Positions 19,847 through 29,448 of a stretch of 64,000 nt of DNA are shown piece by piece. A program made the position numbers and the translations under genes. Origin of the DNA: Pseudoruegeria sp. SK021 (GTDB lineage Bacteria; Pseudomonadota; Alphaproteobacteria; Rhodobacterales; Rhodobacteraceae); assembly GCF_002119405.1 (NCBI RefSeq), contig NZ_MTBG01000021.1:1-64000 (forward strand). The letters run 5' to 3'. The notes beneath the pieces were generated by a model that was not told the DNA's origin, did no database searches, and saw only the letters and a program-made list of their open reading frames with translations. The number at the start of each line of letters is the position of its first letter. Position 1 is the stretch's first letter.

Positions 19847-20499
19847 GCGGCGGTTCTCCCAGTTGGAAAGTCTGTTACACCGCTTCCCTACAGGTTTTGG
19901 AAGACCGACGGTATGTTCGGATGGACAGTTTTTTCAAGGGCAGCCGGATGCGGGCGTCTTCCGCGGCAACGACGGCGAAACAGTCGATGGCAGATGACGT
20001 GGACCCGGCGCTTCTGACGCTTTGGACGGGATGGTCACCTCGCGGGCCTTGGGACGATGTTGAGGCCGGACAATTATGGCGGCACACAGGGTCACACGTC
20101 ACGCCGGATCGTCGTTCGATCTGCGTGGCCCGATCAGCAGCGCGGCATCCCGCGCCTTACCGCAAAAGAAGATCACCCAATCCTACAATTGTAGGGTAAT
20201 GACGGCTTTCGCACCGGGTCAGAACCGTGAAACACTGGCGCACATCTGGCCACGTAGCGCGGGGTCTAGGTCTGTAACGAATGGGCTGCCCGATCTGCAG
20301 GGTGACGGAAGGTTAGGCCAACACATGCGGTTGCGCGAGGGCTTGTCATGGATCGGCGCAGCAGCCACACTGACCTTTCCCTGCGGTGACGTGGGTGGGC
20401 TTCGTTCGGATGAGCTACGCGCCAAGCACGTCAAGCCGGACGATCTACATCCGGACCTGCCGCCCACCCCGCCATCCTGACTTTAAGAAATGACCGCGC
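19847..20499 (+). other. 653-base stretch without a convincing gene; contains a 14-base palindrome
   Basis: Several open frames cross this stretch on both strands, but none shows a recognised motif, a good ribosome-binding site or a coherent start. It lies between the divergent CofD/YvcK-like gene and the SbcD-like gene, so it holds both promoters. The perfect palindrome CCTACAATTGTAGG at 20182-20195 is the one clear signal. A decayed or very short gene at 20201-20480 cannot be ruled out. Confidence 0.5.
20182..20195. repeat. Perfect 14-base palindrome CCTACAATTGTAGG
   Basis: Exact two-fold symmetry with an AATT centre, in AT-richer sequence than its surroundings, about 300 bases before the SbcD-like gene. 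It could be an operator half-site pair. No family can be assigned. Confidence 0.55.
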
Positions 20500-21618
20500 G
20501 TGATCCGATTTCTACATTCCTCTGACCTGCATCTTGGCAAACCATTTGGGCGCTATCCCGAAGATGTCCGGGTCCCGCTGCGACAGGCGCGGGCGCAAGC
20601 CGTAAATGTGCTGGCCGATCTGGCGCGGGCGCATCACGCAAGCCACATTGTGTTGGCCGGGGATACGTTCGATCAAACCACCCCTGCCCCTCGCATTGTC
20701 CGCCACGCCATGAACGCCATGCGCGAGGCAGCCCATGTGAGGTGGGTTTTGATGCCCGGCAACCATGACCACGCCAATGCGACAGAATTGTGGCGACAGA
20801 TCCGACTGGATGCGCCTGAGAATGTGATCCTTGCCACCGAACCGGCGCCGATTTCATTGTCCGATGACGTCACCCTATTGCCAGCACCGCCCACTGACCG
20901 CCATCCGGGACGGGATCTGACGGAATGGTTTGATACTGCCCCGACCGGCGACGCCCTTCGGATCGGTTTGGCGCACGGATCCGTGACCGATTTCGACAGC
21001 AGCGAAGATGGCGGTTCTGCGGTCATTCCGCCAAACCGCGCCCGCCGGGCAGGCCTTGCCTACCTCGCATTGGGCGATTGGCACGGCCAATTGCAGATCG
21101 GCCCCGAGACTTGGTACTCTGGCGCGCCCGAAGCGGATGGTTTCAAGCACGACAAGACGCCATCGGCCCTTTTGGTCGAGATCGCCGGACCGACGGCTCC
21201 GGCCCGGGTAACCCCAGTGCCCACCGGCACGATGCGATGGCAACGCAGTGTGATCAACCTGACCGAAGGCGTGACCCCAGAGGCGATGCTTGCCGCTGTC
21301 CTGCCATCTGTGACCGATCGGGCGCGGACCCTGCTTGATCTGGTTGTCACCGGGCGGGCGCGCGCCCCGGACCGGGTGACACTGGAACGGGCGATCGCCG
21401 CCGCCGCACCTGACTTCTTGTGGCAGCATGACGACCTGAGCGGCCTTGGACTGATCCATAACACCGACGATCTGGATGTGATCGACGCCCAAGGCGCATT
21501 ACGTGCCGCTGCCGAAAGCTTGTCGCGCGACGCCACTGACCAATCCCGCAGCCCCGAGGACCGGGCTACGGCTCAGACCGCGCTGTCTCTCCTCTTCAGC
21601 TATGCATTGGAGGATTGA
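20500..21618 (+). CDS. SbcD/YhaO-like metallophosphoesterase (DNA repair exonuclease)
   Basis: A 372-residue calcineurin-like nuclease. All phosphoesterase motifs are present: Asp9-x-His11 in SSDLHLG, GDTFDQ, PGNHDH, the His of LAHGSV, and GDWHG. These bind two metal ions in Mre11/SbcD enzymes. GTG start. The stop codon is followed at once by the GTG of the ATPase gene, so the two proteins are probably made together and form an SbcCD/Mre11-Rad50-like nuclease that processes DNA ends or hairpins. Confidence 0.85.
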   Translation: MIRFLHSSDLHLGKPFGRYPEDVRVPLRQARAQAVNVLADLARAHHASHIVLAGDTFDQTTPAPRIVRHAMNAMREAAHVRWVLMPGNHDHANATELWRQIRLDAPENVILATEPAPISLSDDVTLLPAPPTDRHPGRDLTEWFDTAPTGDALRIGLAHGSVTDFDSSEDGGSAVIPPNRARRAGLAYLALGDWHGQLQIGPETWYSGAPEADGFKHDKTPSALLVEIAGPTAPARVTPVPTGTMRWQRSVINLTEGVTPEAMLAAVLPSVTDRARTLLDLVVTGRARAPDRVTLERAIAAAAPDFLWQHDDLSGLGLIHNTDDLDVIDAQGALRAAAESLSRDATDQSRSPEDRATAQTALSLLFSYALED

Positions 21619-24237
21619 GTGAAACTTCTCGCCCTGCATCTGACGAATGTGCGCAAGTTTACCGGAAAACGCGCCTCGATCACCGGGATCGGTGATGGCC
21701 TCACCGTGGTCTCCGAGGCCAATGAGTTTGGAAAATCCACCTTTTTCGACGCAATCCACGCCCTGTTTTTCGAGAAGTACAGCGCCACCGCCAAGACGGT
21801 GAAATCCTTACAGCCCTATGCGGGCGGTGCGGTCGAAGTGGCGGCCGAAGTCGAAACCGACCAAGGTGTTTTCCGGGTAGAAAAGCGCTTTCTGTCCCGC
21901 AAGGGCGCAAAAATTATCCGGCAATCAGATGCGGCGATCGTGGCGCAGGATGACGAGGCCGAACGCTGGATCAAAGAGGTCTTGGGTCAGGACGGCACCG
22001 GTCCGGCGGGGCTGTTATGGGTCCGGCAAGGGCTGGTCGGTCTAGAGCCGGATGCCGCAGCGGAAAAGGCGCTTTTGATCGATACACGCCGCGATCTTCT
22101 GTCATCAGTGGCGGGAGAAATCGACGCGATGACCGGGGGCCGCCGTATGGACCGGGTGATGCGCCGCGTGGCGCAGGATCTGTCTGAAATTACCACGGCA
22201 ACCGGGAAAAAATCGGGGGCGTGGAAAACCGCAGCAGAAGATGTTGCGCAACTGGAACAAGACTTGGCACTGGTGACCGAACAGGTTCGCGACCTTGATG
22301 CGGCATTGACCGCGCGCAAACAGGCCGAAAGTACACTGACGCGCCTTGATGATCCGGTCGCCAAAGCCCGCCGCGAGGCCGCGCGCAAACAGGCGCAGGA
22401 CGCAATGGATGCCGCAACCGCGCAGTCCCAAAAGATGGCCACGGCACGCGGGGCGCAGGATCTGGCAGCGCTTCATGCGAAGAACGCGACCCGCGAACTC
22501 TCTGGGTTCCTCACCGCTGTAGACAGTTTGACCGCGGCCGAAGCAGAGGCCGAAGCCGCAAAACAGGCCGCGCGAGATGCAGATGCGATCGTGGCCCGCC
22601 GACGCGCCGATCACGACACGGCGCAATCTGCTCAGGACGCCAGCGCCCTAGCCGTGGCCACAACCCGCAAGCAGTTAGAAGCCGCCCGCCAGCAGATCGA
22701 CGCCCGCAAAGCCAAAGGTGACGCGGCACGGTTAACGGACCTCATCGCCAAAGCCACCGCGGCAATGGCCGGTCGCGATGCCGCTCGCGCCCGCGTGACA
22801 GCATCGAAGGCAACGTCGGCTTGGTTGGCGGATGTGGACAAGGCAGGCGCAGCGCTTCAGACCCTTGAGGCAACGGTTCAGGCCCAGTCCACCACCCTCA
22901 GCATGGCCTATACCGGTGCGGTGCAGTTGCGGCTGAACGGCGCGGCTGTGCCCGCAGACCACCCCATTGCCTTGGACGCCTTGTCCGAGATCGACATCCC
23001 GGGCGTCGGCCGCATGACACTGCGGGCGCCGTCCAGTGGACGCGCCGCCAAACACCAACTGGCCACGGCCCAAAGCCGTCTGATCGAGCTTCTGGCCTTG
23101 GCCGGGGCCGAGACGCTGGATCAGGCCCGCCAACTGGCCTCTGCGCGACAGGACGCGGCGCGCACTGCCTCTGGCGCCGACGACATGCTCGACCTGCTGG
23201 CCCCCGACGGCATCGACGCGCTGCGGCAGGCCTTGGCCGAGGCCGCGTTGGCCGCAAAGTTGGCCGACGACGCCCCCTTGCCCGCGTTGGCCGATCTGGA
23301 TTCCGCGCTGTCGGAAGCCCTGGCAACCGATACCAACGCACAACAGGCCCATAGCCGTGCGGCAAAGGCCCATGCCGCGGCCCGTGACGTCAGCATTCGC
23401 AGTCATGCCGCCGTCGCCGCCGCCGACAAGGCCTTAAACGCAGCCCGTGGCGCGGTGGGGGCCGAAGACAATCGAGAGGCCCGGCGCACGGCCCTGCTGT
23501 TGGCCGTCGCCCAAACCGATACAGCCCTATCCGCGGCCAAAGAGGCGGTCGCAGAACTGGCCACCGATGCCCGCGATCTGGCGACCGCAGAGGCCGAATT
23601 GACCCGGGCCACCGACGCAATCGACAGCACCGCCGCCCTTCGCGCCAAAACCGACCGGACGCTGGCTGAACTGTCCTCGAAAATCGAAGAGCGGGCTGGA
23701 AACGGCATTGAAGAACGGTGCAGCGAACTGGAGGGAAAATTGCTGTCCGCTCAGGCCACCGAATTGGGGCTGGCGCGGCGTGCTGCCGCCCTCACGTGCC
23801 TGCGGGATGCCCTGTCCGCACAACGCAATGCCGCGCGCGACACTTATTTCGGACCGGTTCAGGCCGAACTGACTCCACTTCTGTCAATCTTGCACCGCAA
23901 CGCAACCCTTAGCTTCGACAGCAAGACCTTGCTGCCCTCAGGACTGACCCGCGATCTGGATGATGAAACGCTGGACAATCTGTCCGGCGGCACCCGGGAA
24001 CAAATCGCGATCCTGACCCGGCTGGCATTTGCCCGCCTGTTCGCCAAACAGGGCCGGCGGATGCCCATCGTGCTGGATGACGCGCTGGTCTATTCCGATG
24101 ACGACCGGATCATCAAGATGTTCACCGCCCTAACTCGGGTGGCGCAGGATCAGCAGATCTTGGTGTTTTCCTGCCGTCAGCTTGCGTTTCAGGATCTGGG
24201 CGGTGCCCGTCCGATGGTCACGGTCAGCGACGCCTGA
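21619..24237 (+). CDS. YhaN/SbcC-like SMC-type ATPase
   Basis: An 872-residue ATPase with split ABC halves around a long Ala/Gln-rich coiled-coil region. The N-terminal nucleotide loop is S32-EANEFGKST, in which Glu33 replaces the first Gly of the usual Walker A. The C-terminal half has LSGGTREQIAILTRL as signature and MPIVLDDALVYSDDDR as Walker B, with Asp-Asp where Asp-Glu is common. No CxxC zinc hook is present: the few cysteines (for example in ERCSELEGK) are isolated. This fits the YhaN branch rather than classical SbcC. GTG start immediately after the nuclease gene stop. Confidence 0.82.
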   Translation: MKLLALHLTNVRKFTGKRASITGIGDGLTVVSEANEFGKSTFFDAIHALFFEKYSATAKTVKSLQPYAGGAVEVAAEVETDQGVFRVEKRFLSRKGAKIIRQSDAAIVAQDDEAERWIKEVLGQDGTGPAGLLWVRQGLVGLEPDAAAEKALLIDTRRDLLSSVAGEIDAMTGGRRMDRVMRRVAQDLSEITTATGKKSGAWKTAAEDVAQLEQDLALVTEQVRDLDAALTARKQAESTLTRLDDPVAKARREAARKQAQDAMDAATAQSQKMATARGAQDLAALHAKNATRELSGFLTAVDSLTAAEAEAEAAKQAARDADAIVARRRADHDTAQSAQDASALAVATTRKQLEAARQQIDARKAKGDAARLTDLIAKATAAMAGRDAARARVTASKATSAWLADVDKAGAALQTLEATVQAQSTTLSMAYTGAVQLRLNGAAVPADHPIALDALSEIDIPGVGRMTLRAPSSGRAAKHQLATAQSRLIELLALAGAETLDQARQLASARQDAARTASGADDMLDLLAPDGIDALRQALAEAALAAKLADDAPLPALADLDSALSEALATDTNAQQAHSRAAKAHAAARDVSIRSHAAVAAADKALNAARGAVGAEDNREARRTALLLAVAQTDTALSAAKEAVAELATDARDLATAEAELTRATDAIDSTAALRAKTDRTLAELSSKIEERAGNGIEERCSELEGKLLSAQATELGLARRAAALTCLRDALSAQRNAARDTYFGPVQAELTPLLSILHRNATLSFDSKTLLPSGLTRDLDDETLDNLSGGTREQIAILTRLAFARLFAKQGRRMPIVLDDALVYSDDDRIIKMFTALTRVAQDQQILVFSCRQLAFQDLGGARPMVTVSDA

Positions 24238-24239
24238 TC

Positions 24240-24273
24240 CCGCCGCCCACGACCCTCGGGCCATGGGCGGCGG
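24240..24273. terminator. Hairpin between convergent genes
   Basis: CCGCCGCCCA (24240-24249) pairs perfectly with TGGGCGGCGG (24264-24273) over 10 bases with a 14-base loop. It lies between the convergent ATPase and RND genes. There is no T-run on either side, so termination is inferred from position and stability only. Confidence 0.5.
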
Positions 24274-24278
24274 CAACA

Positions 24279-27200
24279 TCAAGTCATGGCGGCCCCGCCG
24301 GTTGCACCGTCACCGGCACGAGGCGCGGTCATCGCATCGTGTTCTTGCCGCAACCGTTTCGACGCCATGCCGGGATCTGAGCCCCAGACGGCAATCCAGC
24401 GGTAGAACACAGGCGTCAAAAACAGGGTGAACACGGTGGCGAAGCCAAGGCCCCCGACAATCACCCAGCCAACGGCGATACGGGCCTCGGCGCCGGCACC
24501 CGACGTCAGGATCAATGGCAAGCCGCCAAACACCGTTGAGACCATCGTCATCATCACGGGTCTGATCCGCAGCCGCAACGCATCCCGGATGGCGCTGTCG
24601 ATATCCTGACCGGCCTCGCGCAACTGATTGGCGAATTCTACAATCAGAATGCCGTTTTTGGCCATGACGCCGATCAGCATCACCAGTCCGATCTGGCTGT
24701 AATAATTCAACGACCCACCGCTAAGGGAAATCGCCAACAGCGCCGCGGCAAGCCCGAACGGCACCGTCAGCATGATCACAACGGCACTGGCAATGCTTTC
24801 AAACTGCGCCGCCAGCACAAGGAAGACCACAACAAAGGCCACGCCAAAGACCAGATACATCGACGATTGGCTGTCGCTTAGACTGGCGGCTTCCCCGGTA
24901 AACACCAGCCCCATTCCATCCGGCAGCGTCTCGGCTGCAAGCTCGGAAAGCCGCGCCATTGCCGCGCCAAGATCAACCCCCTCGGCAAGGTTCGCCTGCG
25001 CCGAAACCGCCAGCGATCCGCCTTGCCGTTCGAGCATCGATTGGTTGACCACTGGCACCAGCGTCGCCGCGGCCGATAGGGGAACATAGGCGCCACTGGG
25101 CAGGCGCAACTGGATCGAGTCAAGATCCGAGGGGTCGTCAATGGGGGGACCGCCCGGAACGAGGGTCACATCCGTTTCGATATTGTCGCTGAACACGGTG
25201 GCGGCGGTGGTGCCTTGGATCATGGCGCCAACGGTTTTGGTGATTTCCGCATCGGTCAGGCCAAACACCCGCGCCATGTCAGGATCGACCCGCACCTCGA
25301 ATTGTGCTTGCACGGAATCGTTGGACAATTGCGGATTGAAGAAGGTGTCATCCTGTCCCATCGCCGCCACAAGGGTTGCTGCCGCTTGGGTCATGGCCTG
25401 CACATCATTTCCGGTCACCGCAAACTGAAGGCCCTGTCCACCTCCGCGAATGTTCAGGCTGTTGGTTGATCGGGCACTGGCCTGAACGCCGGGCACCATG
25501 GTCAATTTCTCGCTGATTTCAGACACGATCTGGGCTTGCGACCGGTCGCGCGCATCCCAGTCGGGAAGCCGCACAATAATGAACGCACTGGTTCCGCCAC
25601 CAACGCCGATGATGCTTTGGACTGCTGTGACTTCGCCGCTGTCGCGATACGGGGTCAGGATATCCTCGATCAACGCAACCTGCGTATCCAGATAGGCGAT
25701 CGTGGTGTCCGGAGCGCCCCGCGCTTGAATCAAGAAGAAGCCCCGGTCCTCGGTCGGCGTGATGCTGGAGGACAAGGTCCCGGCGGCCCCGGCAGCGATG
25801 ATCGCAAAGCCGCCCGCGACGGCCAGCACGATGATCGGCATTCGGATGGCCCGATCCATGACATGATCGAACGCGCGGGCGGCCCAGCTGGGCTTGACCG
25901 GCACGGCCGGTCCAGCGCCGGGTTTGCCTGGATCTAAAAACGCCGCCATGACCGGTGCCAATGTCAGCGCGGTGATCGACGACAAGGTAACAGCAAAGGC
26001 CAGAACAAAGCCGAACTCGCTGAAGACGCCGCCTGCTTGACCGGGCAGGAAAGAGATCGGGATGAACACCGCCGCGAGGGTGGCTGTGGTCGAGATCACG
26101 GCAAAGAAGACCTCGTTCGTACCGGACGCCGCCGCAGCGAACGCCCCCATGCCCTGTTTACGTTTGCGCACGATGTTTTCGATCACCACGATGGAATCGT
26201 CGACCACCATGCCGGTGGCCAGCACCAAGGCCAAAAGGCTGATGGTGTTGACGGAGAAATCCATGATCCAGATCGCGGCGACCGTGCCGATCAAGGCCAC
26301 CGGGATGGTCACTGCGGGGATCAGCGTCGCCCGGGGCGAGCGCAGGAAGGCATAAATCACCGCAACGACGATGATCGTGGCCAGCCCGATCGACATGGCC
26401 ACCTCGTTGATTGATCCCTCAATAAACGTGCCGTCATCCGAGGTGACGATCAGTTCAATGCCGTCGGGCAGCGCGCCTTGCAACGCTTCCACGGCGACGC
26501 CGACATCTTTGGAAATCGACAAGGTGTTGCCGACCGATTGGCGGGTGATGTCAATGCCGACCGCCGACTGGCCGTTGACCCGTGAGACCACGGCGCCATC
26601 TTCTGGCAGATGGCGAACGAAGGCCACATCAGACACGCGGGCATTGGCATCAATAGGAACCTGCCCCACCATGGAGGCGGTCACATCGGCATTGCCGACC
26701 CGCAGCGCAAGGGTCTGCGACGCGGTCTCTAGCTGGCCAAGCGGCGTGTCGTCGCGCAAGGTGGCCAACGCATCCGAGACATCAAAGATTGTCATGCCCC
26801 GGCTCAGCAAGGCAGGCATATCCAGTGTCACCCGAAATTCTTTGGACTGGTCGCCGCGCACGGTGACCTCGGCGATGCCGTCAATGGTCGACAGCGTGTC
26901 ATAGACCACGCCTTCGGCCAAAAGGGTCAAGTCCTCAAGTGTGGCATCACCGACAAGGGCCAGACGGATGATGGCGTCGGCGTTACTGTCGCTTTTCGTG
27001 ACCGTCGGATCATCGTCGATTTCGTCGGGAAGATTGCGCAAGGTGCTGGAAATAATCTCGCGCGCTTCATTGGCGGCAACGTCGACATCGGTGCCATCGG
27101 ACAAATCGATGGTGATCCGGCTGGATCCGGTGGTCGATTCCGACTCCATGTACGAGACGCCATCAAGGGCGCTCAGCGCGTCCTCCAGAACCTGCGTGAC

Positions 27201-27416
27201 CTCACGGTCAACCGTGTCCGGCACCGCCCCGTCATAGGTGGTCCGCACCGACAAAACCGGCTGATCGACATCCGGCATTTCCCGCACATCGACCGAAACC
27301 AAAGCGGCCAGACCGGCGATCAGGATCAGAAGGTTGATCACGATGCCCAAGATCGGGCGCGCGACGAAGAGATCGGTCAGCCCCGATGTCCTTTTGATGA
27401 GGTGTGGCTTGGTCAT
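24279..27416 (-). CDS. RND efflux transporter inner-membrane pump, HAE1 type
   Basis: A 1045-residue AcrB/MexB-like pump with the twelve-helix, two-loop RND layout. Helix 4 carries the proton-relay pair in LATGMVVDDSIVVIENIV (Asp-Asp), typical of drug-exporting HAE1 pumps. The N-terminus shows the family block FVARPILGIVINLLI and REMPDVDQPVLSV. It works with the periplasmic adaptor encoded just upstream, whose stop codon overlaps this ATG by four bases. No outer-membrane channel gene is adjacent, so a shared TolC is likely. Substrate unknown. Confidence 0.9.
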   Translation of the reverse strand: MTKPHLIKRTSGLTDLFVARPILGIVINLLILIAGLAALVSVDVREMPDVDQPVLSVRTTYDGAVPDTVDREVTQVLEDALSALDGVSYMESESTTGSSRITIDLSDGTDVDVAANEAREIISSTLRNLPDEIDDDPTVTKSDSNADAIIRLALVGDATLEDLTLLAEGVVYDTLSTIDGIAEVTVRGDQSKEFRVTLDMPALLSRGMTIFDVSDALATLRDDTPLGQLETASQTLALRVGNADVTASMVGQVPIDANARVSDVAFVRHLPEDGAVVSRVNGQSAVGIDITRQSVGNTLSISKDVGVAVEALQGALPDGIELIVTSDDGTFIEGSINEVAMSIGLATIIVVAVIYAFLRSPRATLIPAVTIPVALIGTVAAIWIMDFSVNTISLLALVLATGMVVDDSIVVIENIVRKRKQGMGAFAAAASGTNEVFFAVISTTATLAAVFIPISFLPGQAGGVFSEFGFVLAFAVTLSSITALTLAPVMAAFLDPGKPGAGPAVPVKPSWAARAFDHVMDRAIRMPIIVLAVAGGFAIIAAGAAGTLSSSITPTEDRGFFLIQARGAPDTTIAYLDTQVALIEDILTPYRDSGEVTAVQSIIGVGGGTSAFIIVRLPDWDARDRSQAQIVSEISEKLTMVPGVQASARSTNSLNIRGGGQGLQFAVTGNDVQAMTQAAATLVAAMGQDDTFFNPQLSNDSVQAQFEVRVDPDMARVFGLTDAEITKTVGAMIQGTTAATVFSDNIETDVTLVPGGPPIDDPSDLDSIQLRLPSGAYVPLSAAATLVPVVNQSMLERQGGSLAVSAQANLAEGVDLGAAMARLSELAAETLPDGMGLVFTGEAASLSDSQSSMYLVFGVAFVVVFLVLAAQFESIASAVVIMLTVPFGLAAALLAISLSGGSLNYYSQIGLVMLIGVMAKNGILIVEFANQLREAGQDIDSAIRDALRLRIRPVMMTMVSTVFGGLPLILTSGAGAEARIAVGWVIVGGLGFATVFTLFLTPVFYRWIAVWGSDPGMASKRLRQEHDAMTAPRAGDGATGGAAMT

Positions 27417-28657
27417 GACGGCCCCGTCGACGTGGCTTGCGGTTGGGATTGCGGTTCGGCGCTGGCCGTCGCTGGCGTGGTTCCGGGGCGACGCCCCCCT
27501 GCCGGGGCTTTGCTGGTGGTTGCAATACGCGTGCCCGCCCGTAATTTTTGCGCCCCTTCGGAGACGATCATCGCCCCTTCAGGAAGATCGGCGTCCAACC
27601 AAACGCTCTCGTCCTGACGGAACAGGATCGTGACCGGGACTTGTTGCGCGACCCCGTCGGCATCGATCCAGACGCTGGACCCGTCACGGGACCACGTAAT
27701 CGCGGTCGAGGGCAGCATCGGCAATGGTGCGCTTTGCTGGATCAAGCGCACGGCAAAGGTCATCCCCGGCCACAATTGCCCGTCCGCATTGTCGATCTCG
27801 GCCTTCACAGTGACACTGCGCGTGACCGGATCAATCCGGCTGTCGAATGAGACGATCTGACCCGCGAACACCCGCCCGGTAAAGGCAGAGGTCGAGGCGA
27901 GAACCTCTTTCGCCTCGGCTAGCAAGCCAATCGCCCGCTCGGGCAATTCAAAATTGATGACCAGCGTCTCTGACTGGTCAATGCTGACCACGAAGCTGTC
28001 ATTGGTCAAGGCATCGCCGACGTCCACATCGCTGAGACCAAGACGGCCAGAGATAGGGGCGCGGATGGAGCGGTCTTCCACCGCGACCTCGGCCAGTTCA
28101 ACTGCGGCCTCGGCCAGTCGCAGGGCGATGCGGGCTTCCGACAAGGTGACATCGGTGACCGTCGAACTGCCGTTTTGGCGCAGGCGCTCATACCGATCCA
28201 CGATGTCCTGTGTCTGTTCCAGTTCGGCCTGCGCGATGACCAAGTTCAGGGCCTCGGTCCGCGCGTCGAACCGCACCAATACGTCGCCCTCTTCCACGTC
28301 GCGATTGGCCGATAGGTGGGTTTCGATGACGGTGCCTGCCGTGTCCGACCGCACATCGACGCTGTGCCGTGCCGACGCCGTGCCAATCGCATTCAGAATG
28401 CTGTCATAGGGCCGCATTTCAAGGGCGGTTGTCACCACGGTCGTGGTTCTGGACCGGCCCCCCCCGGGCCCGCCGCCGGGCCGTCCGCCCGTGGCGACGC
28501 CAGATGGGGCTTCGGTGCTGCCTGCCTGCGATCCTGTGCTCAAGGTGCCCGTCTCTGACGTGACCATCGCCAAAAGCGGTGCAGGCACCCCGAAGGTCAC
28601 CACATAGGCCCCGGCCAAAGTGGCGGTTGCCACGACCAATGTTAACAGTCTGCGCAT
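27413..28657 (-). CDS. RND periplasmic adaptor (membrane fusion protein)
   Basis: A 414-residue HlyD/AcrA-family adaptor. It has an N-terminal signal-anchor helix (about residues 3-25), a Gly/Thr-rich low-complexity linker, then the lipoyl-type and beta-barrel blocks (VRSDTAGTVIETHLSANRDV, GDVLVRFDAR, SIRAPISGRLGLSDVDVGD). It joins the inner-membrane pump to an outer-membrane channel. The ATG at 28657 is preferred to the longer frame reaching 28960, because the helix starts right there and the extra 101 residues are basic, Cys-containing and unlike the family. A start at 28729 is a second option. Confidence 0.85.
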   Translation of the reverse strand: MRRLLTLVVATATLAGAYVVTFGVPAPLLAMVTSETGTLSTGSQAGSTEAPSGVATGGRPGGGPGGGRSRTTTVVTTALEMRPYDSILNAIGTASARHSVDVRSDTAGTVIETHLSANRDVEEGDVLVRFDARTEALNLVIAQAELEQTQDIVDRYERLRQNGSSTVTDVTLSEARIALRLAEAAVELAEVAVEDRSIRAPISGRLGLSDVDVGDALTNDSFVVSIDQSETLVINFELPERAIGLLAEAKEVLASTSAFTGRVFAGQIVSFDSRIDPVTRSVTVKAEIDNADGQLWPGMTFAVRLIQQSAPLPMLPSTAITWSRDGSSVWIDADGVAQQVPVTILFRQDESVWLDADLPEGAMIVSEGAQKLRAGTRIATTSKAPAGGRRPGTTPATASAEPQSQPQATSTGPS

Positions 28658-28974
28658 GCGAAGAGGTGTCCTTGTCAAAGCCTTTGACCCATTGAACGCG
28701 GCTGCGGTGGGTTTCCGTCGCGCTGACATCACTTTTTTATTCGGCCGGAATGGCGCCTCCTTTTGCGCGCGGTCACACTTCGACACACAATATTTACAGC
28801 CGCCCCGTGAGGCCTTTTCGACAAACCGAGACCTTGGTGCGCACTGTAAGACGTGCGCAGTTCGGATGCGCGAAACATCGCCGATCTTCCACGTTGTCGC
28901 GAGTGTCCTCCAATTCTTCAGGAACTTCCGCACCAGCTTGAAGTTGATCCACCACAACATAAGGAGGACCTGAA
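28658..28974. other. 317-base divergent promoter region
   Basis: It lies between the RND adaptor (minus) and the PRC-barrel gene (plus). It is richer in A and T than the flanking genes around 28733-28800. The plus-strand side holds an EcfG-like promoter and a strong Shine-Dalgarno AAGGAGG at 28961-28967. No gene of its own is supported. Confidence 0.6.
28921..28945 (+). promoter_or_regulatory. EcfG-like promoter before the PRC-barrel gene
   Basis: GGAAC (28921-28925), 16 bases, then AGTT (28942-28945). The general stress response sigma factor EcfG/RpoE2 recognises GGAAC-N16/17-CGTT, so this matches at all but one base. A start site about 10 bases on would leave a leader of about 20 bases before the ATG at 28975, enough for the AAGGAGG ribosome-binding site. 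Confidence 0.6.
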
Positions 28975-29328
28975 ATGGACCACGTTACGCAAACCAACCT
29001 AGTTTCTTCGTCGGACGTCAACGGTACAGAAGTGTTTGGCCGCGACGGTTCCCACATCGGGACCATCGACCATCTGATGATCGATAAGCAGTCCGGGAAA
29101 GTTGCTTATGCCGTCATGGGCTTCGGCGGATTCTTGGGCATCGGTGAAGATCATCGCCCGGTGCCGTGGAGCAAGCTGCACTATGACCTCAGCAAGAACG
29201 GTTTTGTCACCGACATCACTGAGCAGGATGTAAAGGGCGCGCCGGAACGTCAGGAAAACTGGCATGCCGACCGCGATTGGGAACAACGCACCCACGACCA
29301 TTACCGGGCCCAGAACTACTGGCTCTGA
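28975..29328 (+). CDS. PRC-barrel domain protein
   Basis: A 117-residue single PRC-barrel protein. VNGTEVFGRDGSHIGTIDHLMIDKQSGKVAYAVMGFGGFLGIGEDHRPVPWSKL spans the barrel. The barrel is followed by a charged tail ending in an Arg/His-rich segment. Such proteins are common stress- or surface-associated soluble proteins in Alphaproteobacteria; their biochemical role is mostly unknown. It has a very strong ribosome-binding site, an EcfG-like promoter and its own terminator, so it is a single-gene unit, probably expressed at high level under stress. Confidence 0.85.
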   Translation: MDHVTQTNLVSSSDVNGTEVFGRDGSHIGTIDHLMIDKQSGKVAYAVMGFGGFLGIGEDHRPVPWSKLHYDLSKNGFVTDITEQDVKGAPERQENWHADRDWEQRTHDHYRAQNYWL

Positions 29329-29346
29329 TACGCCCTCGACTGTTCG

Positions 29347-29384
29347 GGAGCGGCCTTCCACCGAAGGCCGCTCCGCTTCATTTG
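29347..29384 (+). terminator. Strong hairpin terminator after the PRC-barrel gene
   Basis: GGAGCGGCCTTC (29347-29358) and GAAGGCCGCTCC (29363-29374) form a perfect 12-base stem with a CACC loop, 19 bases after the stop codon. The following GCTTCATTTG is only modestly T-rich. Confidence 0.75.
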
Positions 29385-29448
29385 ACCTGTTGAATGGACC
29401 AAAAGCTCTTCAATCTGGCATTGCTATTTTAGTGCGCGTCCAGTGCGA

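Noticed and set aside
20076-20480. A 134-residue plus-strand open frame in the gap before the SbcD-like gene
   Set aside because: No motif, no good start, and composition changes along it; left as a possible decayed gene only.
24279-28657. Possibility that the two RND systems are recent duplicates
   Set aside because: Their helix-4 proton residues differ (Asp-Asp versus Asp-Asn) and the adaptors share little visible sequence, so they are separate families.
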